The notes under the pieces: model-generated
Told to the model about the DNA's origin: nothing
Databases searched by the model: none
Seen by the model: only the letters and a program-made list of their open reading frames with translations
Made by a program: the position numbers and the translations under genes
Shown here: positions 5,987-12,814 of the stretch, one piece after another
Layout: each line of letters starts with the position of its first letter
Position numbering within the stretch: the first letter of the stretch is position 1
Source: CAZHSN01 sp964535125
GTDB taxonomy: Bacteria > Armatimonadota > HRBIN16
Direction: 5' to 3'
NCBI GenBank assembly: GCA_964535125.1
Contig: CAZHSN010000094.1
Location: 1-14,747, forward strand
DNA length: 14,747 nt

Positions 5987-7933
5987 ATGCGCGTATCCCA
6001 ACCCGAACCCTATGTCGGGTTCATCTGGCACTATCCCTTCAGCCGCGCGGGTACGGACGTGCTGGGACGATCCGGCGCGAATGTATTGATGGCGCGTCTG
6101 AACTTCGGCGCGGTCTGTCCCGCTCCAGACCAGTGGACCTTCGATACTATTGGCGAGCAACTCGCCGTGGCCAGGCAGCATCGCCTAAAGCTGGTGCTGT
6201 TATTGGAGATCAACGCGTTCTGTGCGCCGAAGTGGCTGACAGATGCCTGCCGGGAGGCGGGTGAGGGCGCCGGCGCATGGGGAGGCCAGCCGGGGACGAT
6301 GGCGCGCGCCGACTCACCGATGCTGCAGGCCCATCAGCGCGAACTGCTGATCCGGCTGAAGGAGTTCCTGGATACGCACGATGCACAGCACACCATCACA
6401 CACTATGTGCCGGGCATTGAATGGTGGTTTCCAGAGTCCGACCGGTATGCGCCGCATGATATTGAGCGCTTCCGTCGATGGCTGCAGGAGCGGTACAAGC
6501 GCATCGAGGTGTTGAACACCTGCTGGCAGTCACACGTTGGCAACTGGTCCGAGACGCCCGTCCCACTGGTCCGGCTGGCGGAGTATCCGTATGCACAGAA
6601 TCGGCGCGGGCTGGCGTCGACGGCTGTGGAGTTTCCGGGTGTGCTCAACCCGCCGCTGGGGTTGACCGCTGTCGCGTGCGACTGGGCATCGTTTTGGTAC
6701 CGCACCGCCGCCGACACCATCGAGCGGCTGGCGGCGCTTACGAAGGAGATCGATCCCAGCCGTCCCACCGTCTCTTACCTGACGTTCGGCTGGTCGCAAG
6801 TCGCCGAATGGGACTATGTGGACTGGTCCTGCATGCGTACCGATCACATCCTGGCGCGTTCGCGTTCGCACGACGCCCATGGTCTGCAACTCTGCTTCGC
6901 ACGGGGTAACACCTTCCGGTTGACCGCCGGGCTGGATCTGGCCCGCAAATACGGGAAACCCGTATGGGATTGGGATCTGCTGGACTTTGTGGACGGGGTG
7001 CGGGCCGGCTGGGAGGTGCATGAGAAAGCCACGCATGCGGCTATCCAGCATGGAGCGGATGCGCTGTTCTACTGCTGCTGGAACGGCGCCAAGGATTTTG
7101 AGTTCTACCCCGACTGGCCCATCGCCGCCATCGCCAGGATGACCCGCGATGCGCGACAGGCGATGATGTTGACGCAGCGGTACCGGGTGGTTGCGGATGG
7201 AGCGTTGTTGAACCCGATGGTTCCGGGGGCGCCAAGTCGCGAGCTGTTTGGCCGTAACCGGGTGAACAGCCTGATGGGGTGGTACCACCTGCTGGAACGC
7301 CTCACGCATGGATTCGACATCGTAACGCTGGATGAGGTGGAACAGGGTTGGGCCGATCTCAGCCGCTACCGATGGCTGATGATACCGGATTGCGCCTATT
7401 GCTCTGATGCGGTGATAGAAGTCATTGAGCGGTTTCGACGGGCCGGTGGGCGGGTGGTTTCGGGCGGCCGGTATGCGACGCACATGGATACCGGGGAACA
7501 CCGCCGACAACGGACCATGGTGAGCGTGCGGTTGCCGGACTGGGGACGGGAGTATGCCGGCGAGTACAACAACCGCCAAGGCGATGCGGGCGACACGCCG
7601 CCGCAGATGATCTGGCGGTCGGAAACATTGTCGCACCGGCAGACCCTGGCGACCGTCCGCGCGGCGCTGCCCCGCGCGCTTGGTGTGCAAACAGAGTGTG
7701 CCGTGCACACAGAGCAGGATGTGCGCGGTGTGTTGCGTAGAGATGGTGCGCGCCGGCTTCTCTATCTGGTGAACCACGAGTTGAACTGGGCTGACGGGGT
7801 GCAGGTCCACTGGAGGAACACAACGCCAGAGCGCGTTCGTGTGGTGGCGGACGGCCGTTCAGGAACCGGTAAGGTGACCGACCGGGCGGTGACCTTGCCG
7901 AAATGGCGTTCCAGTTGCATCATCATGTGGTAG
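5987..7933 (+). CDS. GH42 beta-galactosidase-like protein
   Basis: A 648-aa protein with GH42 architecture: TIM-barrel (about 10-400), Rossmann-like trimerisation domain (about 420-500, NSLMGWYHLLERLTHGFDIV and RYRWLMIPDCAY), then a small C-terminal beta domain. FRRWLQERYKRIEVLNTCW (162-180) and HGADALFYCCWNGAKDFEF (355-373) align well with GH42. The acid/base region reads EWWFPES, leaving E150 as the candidate acid/base without the usual Asn before it. The nucleophile region KPVWDWD (324-330) has Asp330 where GH42 has Glu, so activity is uncertain. No signal peptide; probably cytosolic. I chose ATG 5987 over the TTG at 5867 because GGAAAGG (5972-5978) is 8 nt upstream and the longer form would overlap the previous gene. 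Substrate unknown. Confidence 0.82.
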   Translation: MRVSQPEPYVGFIWHYPFSRAGTDVLGRSGANVLMARLNFGAVCPAPDQWTFDTIGEQLAVARQHRLKLVLLLEINAFCAPKWLTDACREAGEGAGAWGGQPGTMARADSPMLQAHQRELLIRLKEFLDTHDAQHTITHYVPGIEWWFPESDRYAPHDIERFRRWLQERYKRIEVLNTCWQSHVGNWSETPVPLVRLAEYPYAQNRRGLASTAVEFPGVLNPPLGLTAVACDWASFWYRTAADTIERLAALTKEIDPSRPTVSYLTFGWSQVAEWDYVDWSCMRTDHILARSRSHDAHGLQLCFARGNTFRLTAGLDLARKYGKPVWDWDLLDFVDGVRAGWEVHEKATHAAIQHGADALFYCCWNGAKDFEFYPDWPIAAIARMTRDARQAMMLTQRYRVVADGALLNPMVPGAPSRELFGRNRVNSLMGWYHLLERLTHGFDIVTLDEVEQGWADLSRYRWLMIPDCAYCSDAVIEVIERFRRAGGRVVSGGRYATHMDTGEHRRQRTMVSVRLPDWGREYAGEYNNRQGDAGDTPPQMIWRSETLSHRQTLATVRAALPRALGVQTECAVHTEQDVRGVLRRDGARRLLYLVNHELNWADGVQVHWRNTTPERVRVVADGRSGTGKVTDRAVTLPKWRSSCIIMW

Positions 7934-7936
7934 AGT
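7928..7936 (+). promoter_or_regulatory. Weak extended -10 before the MFS-HEAT gene
   Basis: TGG-TAGAGT is an extended -10 (TGn followed by a 4/6 hexamer), overlapping the stop of the GH42-like gene, with an expected start near 7943 and a 25-nt leader. No good -35 is at the right distance. It may be chance, and read-through from upstream genes is equally likely. Confidence 0.22.
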
Positions 7937-7967
7937 ATCTGCACACTCGCAACGGGAGCGACAACTC

Positions 7968-10415
7968 ATGAGGCAACGATCCACACGCAATGACGCGCCA
8001 CGGCCGCTGAACCGGCTGGAAGTGACCCAGGCGCTGCGCGTGTCGGTATGGCATGGCGTCTTCGCCATGATGGCGATCACGTTCGCCGGTGGCGTGGTGC
8101 CCACCGCGTTCGCGTTATACCTGGGCGCAGGCAGCGTGTTGATCGCGTTGATCACCGCCATCGGCCAGTGGTCGGGATTGATGCAGCTTGTCTCATCCTA
8201 CTGGGCGGAGCAGGTGCGCAGTCGCAAGCGACTGGTATTGTGGTTCGGCGCACTGTCGGTGGTGGTCGCGTTGCCGGTGATCTTTGTTCCCACCGTTGTG
8301 CCCCCGCCGCTGCGGATCGGGGTCTACCTGACATGTCTGCTGCTTTCCAGTTTGTTGGGCACCATCACGGGTCCGGCCTGGACCGCTTGGATATCCGATC
8401 TGGTGCCGGCCAGCCATCGAGGTCGGTTCTTCGGATACCGTAACCTGCTGCTGGGTATCGTGGGTACGGCGTTGTCGCTTCCCGTCGCGCTGTTCCTGGA
8501 TATGGCGCGCAAGCATCAGATGTTTCCGGAAGGGATCGCCTATACGGTGCTGTTCAGCCTCAGCATCACGTTCAACATCGTCGGACTGGTGGTGTTGAGC
8601 CGTCAGGCGGAACCTCCGCGCATGCACGATCCAGCAGAGCCGGAGCAGGAAGGCTCCCGCAGGCAAGGATGGCGGAAGGTCATCAGCTATTACCGGCAGC
8701 CGGTCACCGATACGGCGTTTCGACCGTTATTGCTGGCGTTGGCCGCGGTGCTGGTCTCGCAGACGTTCGCCGGACCGTTCTTCCCGGTGTACCAGATCAA
8801 AGAACTGAAGTTCGACTTGACCTGGATCCAGATCATCGCGATCGTGGCGTCGTCAGCGGCGCTGGCGGTGATGGCCGGATGGGGGTATCTGTGCGACCGA
8901 TATGGAAATCGCCCGGTGATCACGCTCTGCATGATCGGGGCGTCCATCTCTCCGGTCGTATGGTTCTTTACCTCGCCCGCGTGGTCCAAAGCCACCAACA
9001 TCGGCATGATCATGGCTGCCGACCTGCTGAGCGGTCTGTTCTGGGCTGGCGTGGGATTGGCCCAGTTCAACCTGATGGTCGGGCTGGCGCCAGCCAACCG
9101 ACGGGCGTTGTATGTATCCACCGCAACCGCCGCGATGGGTATCGCCGGCGGACTGGCGCCGGTGTTGGGCGGCTGGACGATGGAGGCGTTGAGCGGGCTG
9201 CAGTTGCGCGTCGGCGGATGGACGCTTCAGAACTATCAGGTGATGTTTCTCAGCGCCACGCTGCTTCGGTTGCTGACGGCCTGGCTGTTCCGGTTCGTGC
9301 AGGAGCCGGAGAGCAAGACCACGATGTACCTGGTGGGGCATCTCACCTCCAGTCGGCCCATCGCCAGTCTCAAAGCGATTCATGGATTGCGGAAAGCGGG
9401 TGACAGCGAACGGCGGTTGCAGGCTGTGGAACAACTCGCGGGCATCCGATCGCCGCTGGCGGTGCAGGAGTTGCAGCAGGCTCTGGATGACCCGGTGCCG
9501 GAAGTGCGCCGCCAGGCGGCGGAAGTGCTGGGTGAGATCCGCGACAACGCGTCGGTGGCTCCTCTGGCTGCCAAACTGCGGGATGAAGGCTCCGGTGTCG
9601 GTCCGGAGGCGGCGCGTGCGTTGGGGCGGATCGGTGTACCGGAGGCGGTGCCGCCGTTGATCGAAGCGCTGCATCACCCGTTGCGTACGGTGCGCATCAG
9701 CGCCGCGAAGGCGCTGGGGCAGATCGGCAATGCATCCGCGGTACCCGCGCTGGGAGAGGCCGCACTGGCGTCGACCGATGTGACGCTGATACGCACCGCT
9801 GTGGAGGCTGCCGGGCAACTGGGCAGTGCGACGGCGCTGGAGTGGCTGGCGCCGCTGCTCGACCATCCCGACCGCGAAGTTCGGACGGCTGTCGGCGAGG
9901 CGATCGCACGGATCGGCGACCGGCGGGCGGCTCCGGAGCTGATCCGCCGGTTGCCGCACGAGGAGTCCCAGACCGTGGTCGCCGCATACGCAGAGGCGTT
10001 GGGTGCGTTGGGCGATCCGGCGGCGTTGAACGTGCTGCTGCAGGCCTTGGATGCGGCAGCGAGCGGGACTACGCTGCGTCAGATCGTCGCTGCTATCGCC
10101 CGCATCTTGGGTGGAGGCGATCGGGTATATGCGCTGATGACTCAGGAACCATTCGCGCGTGATCAGTCGATCAGCCGACTGCTGGAGGGCGTCGCGAAGA
10201 AGTGGAAACACCAGCCGCAGACCGCGCAACTGGTCAACGAGGCGCTGGATAAGTACAGCGAGGGTCAGTTCGGCGAGGTGATCCGTATCGCCCGGGCGCT
10301 GATCGCCCTGCAGGACCGGTCGGATGAGGTGCTGGACTACCTTAATACACGTGCCGGTGAACGTGAGATGCGCATTGAGGAGACGCTGCTGGCGCTGACC
10401 CGCCTGACAGGATGA
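7968..10415 (+). CDS. MFS transporter fused to C-terminal HEAT repeats
   Basis: An 815-aa inner-membrane protein. Residues 25 to about 447 are a complete major facilitator core: hydrophobic helices near 28-50, 54-75, 89-110, 116-137, 158-178, 190-210, 253-273, 286-305, 317-336, 345-370, 383-402 and 425-443. Motif-A-like loops are WAEQVRSRKR (79-88) and GYLCDRYGNRP (306-316). After a short linker, residues about 480-715 hold roughly seven alpha-helical HEAT repeats of the PBS-lyase type (for example PEVRRQAAEVLGEIRDNASV, RTVRISAAKALGQIGNASAV, REVRTAVGEAIARIGDRRAA), and a further helical tail runs to 815. The HEAT part would be cytosolic and probably binds a partner. The single reading frame is intact. 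GGGAG (7954-7958) lies 9 nt before ATG 7968. It follows two hydrolase genes, so sugar uptake is possible; the substrate is not readable. Confidence 0.85.
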   Translation: MRQRSTRNDAPRPLNRLEVTQALRVSVWHGVFAMMAITFAGGVVPTAFALYLGAGSVLIALITAIGQWSGLMQLVSSYWAEQVRSRKRLVLWFGALSVVVALPVIFVPTVVPPPLRIGVYLTCLLLSSLLGTITGPAWTAWISDLVPASHRGRFFGYRNLLLGIVGTALSLPVALFLDMARKHQMFPEGIAYTVLFSLSITFNIVGLVVLSRQAEPPRMHDPAEPEQEGSRRQGWRKVISYYRQPVTDTAFRPLLLALAAVLVSQTFAGPFFPVYQIKELKFDLTWIQIIAIVASSAALAVMAGWGYLCDRYGNRPVITLCMIGASISPVVWFFTSPAWSKATNIGMIMAADLLSGLFWAGVGLAQFNLMVGLAPANRRALYVSTATAAMGIAGGLAPVLGGWTMEALSGLQLRVGGWTLQNYQVMFLSATLLRLLTAWLFRFVQEPESKTTMYLVGHLTSSRPIASLKAIHGLRKAGDSERRLQAVEQLAGIRSPLAVQELQQALDDPVPEVRRQAAEVLGEIRDNASVAPLAAKLRDEGSGVGPEAARALGRIGVPEAVPPLIEALHHPLRTVRISAAKALGQIGNASAVPALGEAALASTDVTLIRTAVEAAGQLGSATALEWLAPLLDHPDREVRTAVGEAIARIGDRRAAPELIRRLPHEESQTVVAAYAEALGALGDPAALNVLLQALDAAASGTTLRQIVAAIARILGGGDRVYALMTQEPFARDQSISRLLEGVAKKWKHQPQTAQLVNEALDKYSEGQFGEVIRIARALIALQDRSDEVLDYLNTRAGEREMRIEETLLALTRLTG

Positions 10416-10433
10416 CCTCACCGGGCGTACAAT
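10404..10433 (+). promoter_or_regulatory. Promoter of trmFO, placed for a leaderless transcript
   Basis: CTGACA (10404-10409, 5/6) and TACAAT (10428-10433, 5/6) are 18 bp apart, overlapping the end of the MFS-HEAT gene. The usual start 7-8 nt after the -10 falls at 10440-10441, the first base of the in-frame ATG that gives the family-typical TrmFO N-terminus. No Shine-Dalgarno precedes it. The boxes are seen; leaderless use is inferred. Confidence 0.55.
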
Positions 10434-10440
10434 GCGCTTG

Positions 10441-11754
10441 ATGGACACACAGTTACGGGTGATAGGCGGAGGGCTGGCCGGTGTGGAAGCGGCATGGGCC
10501 GCAGCCCGGCGCGGTATACGGGTGCGTCTGTATGAGATGCGGCCTGTACGCAGCACACCGGCGCATCGTACCGGTCTGCTGGGCGAACTGGTCTGCAGCA
10601 ACTCCCTGAAGTCGGCGCTTCCGGACAGCGCGTCCGGCCTGTTGAAGGCCGAGTTGACCGCGCTGGGTTCGCTGTGCATGCATGCGGCGGCGTGCAGCCG
10701 GGTGCCGGCAGGCAACGCGCTGGCTGTGGACCCGACGCGATTCGCTTCAGAGATCACGCGATGCATCCAGGCGCATCCCCTCATCGATGTGGTGCGCGAG
10801 GAGTGGACGCGGATTCCTGCCGAACGGCCGTTGGTGATCGCCACGGGACCGCTGACATCGCCCGAACTGGCCAACCGGCTGAGCGAATTCACCGGCGAAT
10901 CGTTGTACTTCTATGATGCGATCGCCCCTACCGTGAGTTATGACTCGTTGAACCACGACCGGGTGTTCCTGGCGAACCGGTATGGTCGCGGAGAGGGCGG
11001 GTATCTGAACTGCCCGATGAACCGAGAGGAGTGGTCGCGGTTTTGCGACGCCCTGCTGCAGGCGGAGACGACGCCTTTCCACGGCGCGGATGATCCGCGG
11101 TTCTTCAGCGCGTGCATGCCCATCGAGGAACTGGCCCGCAGGGGGCCGGACACGCCGCGCTACGGCCCGTTCAAGCCGGTGGGACTAACTGATCCGGCGA
11201 CCGGCCGCCGCCCATGGGCCGCACTGCAGTTGCGTCAGGAGGATGCGCATGGCCGCTTGTGGGGGCTGGTGGGATGCCAGACGCGCATGCGGCAGGGTGA
11301 GCAGGCGCGTGTGTTTCGTCTGATCCCCGGGCTGGAGCGCGCCGAGTTTTGCCGTTATGGCGCGATGCACCGCAATACCTATCTGCATGCGCCCCGGTTG
11401 TTGACACCCGCTCTGGAGTTTCGGGATCACCCCGGCCTGTTCGCCGCCGGCCAGTTAACCGGAGTGGAGGGGTACCTGGAGAGTGCAATGGCCGGGCTGA
11501 TCGCCGGCTGGAACGCCGCGCGTTCTTTATGGGGCCGTCCTCAGGTGACCCTTCCGCCGGACACCATGAGCGGTGCGTTGCTGGACTACATCGCGGGGTT
11601 CACCGGCAAGGATTTCCAGCCCATGAATGCGAATCTGGGCATCTTGCCCGATCCGGCGGATGCACCCCGTAAACGCCTGGAACGGCACGCGGCGAAAGCG
11701 GCCGCCACACGCATGGCATTTCAGCGGTACCTATCCGGTCTGGAGGGGCCCTGA
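10441..11754 (+). CDS. trmFO: tRNA (uracil-54-C5)-methyltransferase TrmFO
   Basis: FAD- and methylene-tetrahydrofolate-dependent enzyme that makes m5U54 (T54) in the T-loop of tRNA; cytosolic. The 437 residues have the dinucleotide motif VIGGGLAGVEAAWAAARRG at the start, YEMRP (31-35), GELVCSNSLKS (C52), FFSACMPIEELA (C225), and the C-terminal FAD region AAGQLTGVEGYLESAMAGL. C52 and C225 correspond to the two functional cysteines of B. subtilis TrmFO (C53, C226). Length is normal. A second ATG at 10432 would add only three residues and overlaps the -10 box, so 10441 is preferred. The stop overlaps the xerC start by one base (TGATG), the trmFO-xerC order known from Firmicutes. Confidence 0.95.
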   Translation: MDTQLRVIGGGLAGVEAAWAAARRGIRVRLYEMRPVRSTPAHRTGLLGELVCSNSLKSALPDSASGLLKAELTALGSLCMHAAACSRVPAGNALAVDPTRFASEITRCIQAHPLIDVVREEWTRIPAERPLVIATGPLTSPELANRLSEFTGESLYFYDAIAPTVSYDSLNHDRVFLANRYGRGEGGYLNCPMNREEWSRFCDALLQAETTPFHGADDPRFFSACMPIEELARRGPDTPRYGPFKPVGLTDPATGRRPWAALQLRQEDAHGRLWGLVGCQTRMRQGEQARVFRLIPGLERAEFCRYGAMHRNTYLHAPRLLTPALEFRDHPGLFAAGQLTGVEGYLESAMAGLIAGWNAARSLWGRPQVTLPPDTMSGALLDYIAGFTGKDFQPMNANLGILPDPADAPRKRLERHAAKAAATRMAFQRYLSGLEGP

Positions 11755-12692
11755 TGCGTGAGATGCCCTCCGGCGACCTCGCTGTCGACGGCTTCATCGA
11801 ATGGATGCGCCACATCCGGCGTCTCAGTCCCTGCACGTTGAGAGCGTACAGCGGCGATCTGGTGGCGTTTCTGAACTTTCTGGAGGACCGCGGCTGGCCG
11901 ACCGATCCCCGGCTGATGACACACACCCATGTGCGCGGCTTTCTGGCTGAGCAGACGCACACAGCACACGCCCGTCGGACAGTCGCCCGCCGACTGGCCG
12001 CGCTGCGGGCGTTCTTCGACTGGCTGCGCCAGACATACGGATTGCCGACTAACCCGGCGGATCGCGTGATCGCCCCATCGGTGGGGCGGTCGCTGCCGCA
12101 TGTGTTGACGGAGGCGCAGACGCAGCGCCTGCTGGAGGCGCCTGCATCCGATGGCCCTCTGGGCTTACGGGACCGGGCGATCCTCGAGCTGTTGTATGCC
12201 TCCGGTCTTCGGGTATCCGAACTGGCGGGCCTGCGACTGGGGGATCTCGATCTGCAGGCCCGTTCGGTACAGGTGATGGGTAAGGGGGGCAAGCCGCGCA
12301 TCGCTCTTTTTGGCGGTCCGGCGGCCCAGGCGCTGCAGCGGTATCTAGCGAACGGTCGACCGCCGTTGACCGCCCGTCATCCGCAATCGCGCTGGCTGTT
12401 CCTGAATGTGCGCGGCGGCCGATTGACCGATCGAGGGGTGCGTAGCGTCGTCGTGCGGTATGGGTTGACCTGCGGCAGCACAGATACGCCGTCGCCGCAT
12501 ACGTTGCGTCACTCGTTCGCCACGCATCTGCTGGACCACGGGGCGGATATCCGGTCGGTGCAGGAGTTGTTGGGGCATGCCCAAGTGACCACCACCCAGA
12601 TCTATACGCATGTATCGCGCCAGAAGCTGCGCGAAGCGTATCGGTCCGCCCATCCGCGGGGACGGGAGCAGGCGGCTGACGCCGACGCATGA
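11754..12692 (+). CDS. xerC: Tyrosine recombinase XerC
   Basis: Site-specific tyrosine recombinase that, with XerD, resolves chromosome dimers at dif. The 312 residues comprise the N-terminal SAM-like core-binding domain (about 10-95, SPCTLRAYSGDLVAFLNFL) and a catalytic domain with all expected residues: R153 (GLRVSEL), K177 (GKGGK), H249 and R252 (HTLRHSF), H275 (LLGHA) and the nucleophile Y284 (TQIYTHV). The ending KLREAYRSAHPRG is closer to XerC than XerD. The start ATG shares its A with the trmFO stop, and TGGAGGGG precedes it, so translation is coupled. In Firmicutes this pair is followed by hslVU; here a dehydrogenase with its own promoter follows. No mobile-element context is visible, so a housekeeping role is likely. 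Confidence 0.88.
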   Translation: MREMPSGDLAVDGFIEWMRHIRRLSPCTLRAYSGDLVAFLNFLEDRGWPTDPRLMTHTHVRGFLAEQTHTAHARRTVARRLAALRAFFDWLRQTYGLPTNPADRVIAPSVGRSLPHVLTEAQTQRLLEAPASDGPLGLRDRAILELLYASGLRVSELAGLRLGDLDLQARSVQVMGKGGKPRIALFGGPAAQALQRYLANGRPPLTARHPQSRWLFLNVRGGRLTDRGVRSVVVRYGLTCGSTDTPSPHTLRHSFATHLLDHGADIRSVQELLGHAQVTTTQIYTHVSRQKLREAYRSAHPRGREQAADADA

Positions 12693-12701
12693 TCGCGGCT
12701 C

Positions 12702-12730
12702 TTGAAAGCTCCCCCGAAAAGGCGCATAAT
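12702..12730 (+). promoter_or_regulatory. Strong sigma70-type promoter of the LDH/MDH gene
   Basis: TTGAAA (12702-12707, 5/6), a 17-bp spacer and CATAAT (12725-12730, 5/6) lie 9 nt after the xerC stop. The expected start is near 12737, giving a 5' UTR of about 78 nt that contains two dyad sites (12746-12761 and 12773-12788). This is the best promoter match in the window and separates the dehydrogenase from trmFO-xerC. Confidence 0.65.
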
Positions 12731-12745
12731 GGCACTGGCCGCACC

Positions 12746-12761
12746 TGTGAAATTCATCACG
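12746..12761. promoter_or_regulatory. CRP/FNR- or Rex-like dyad in the dehydrogenase leader
   Basis: TGTGA-aattca-TCACG matches the CRP half-sites TGTGA-N6-TCACA at 9 of 10 positions, and also fits 10 of 14 fixed positions of the Rex operator TTGTGAA-N4-TTCACAA. It lies at about +10 to +25 from the predicted start, where binding would repress. Rex senses NADH/NAD+ and commonly controls ldh genes, so a redox operator is plausible. Neither regulator gene is in the window. Confidence 0.35.
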
Positions 12762-12772
12762 GATAGGCCGAT

Positions 12773-12788
12773 GGCGGAACGTTCCGCC
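12773..12788. promoter_or_regulatory. Perfect 16-bp palindrome in the dehydrogenase leader
   Basis: GGCGGAACGTTCCGCC is a perfect 16-bp dyad ending 26 nt before the start codon. It has no loop, so it suits a dimeric DNA-binding protein better than an RNA hairpin. Its half-site GGCGGAAC is also the arm of the hairpin at 5945-5972. Confidence 0.45.
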
Positions 12789-12814
12789 CAGACCGACAAT
12801 CAGGAGATTCAGAT

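Noticed and set aside
6530..7810. 426-codon open frame on the - strand
   Set aside because: It is antisense within the GH42-like gene and has the same shadow composition, with no family motif.
8853..10892. 679-codon open frame on the - strand
   Set aside because: It is antisense to the MFS-HEAT and trmFO genes; long antisense frames are common in GC-rich coding DNA, and the protein is Arg/Gln/His-rich without recognisable domains.
11754..12692. Integrase of a prophage or integron
   Set aside because: Sequence ending and trmFO linkage fit housekeeping XerC, and there are no att sites, tRNA or phage genes nearby.
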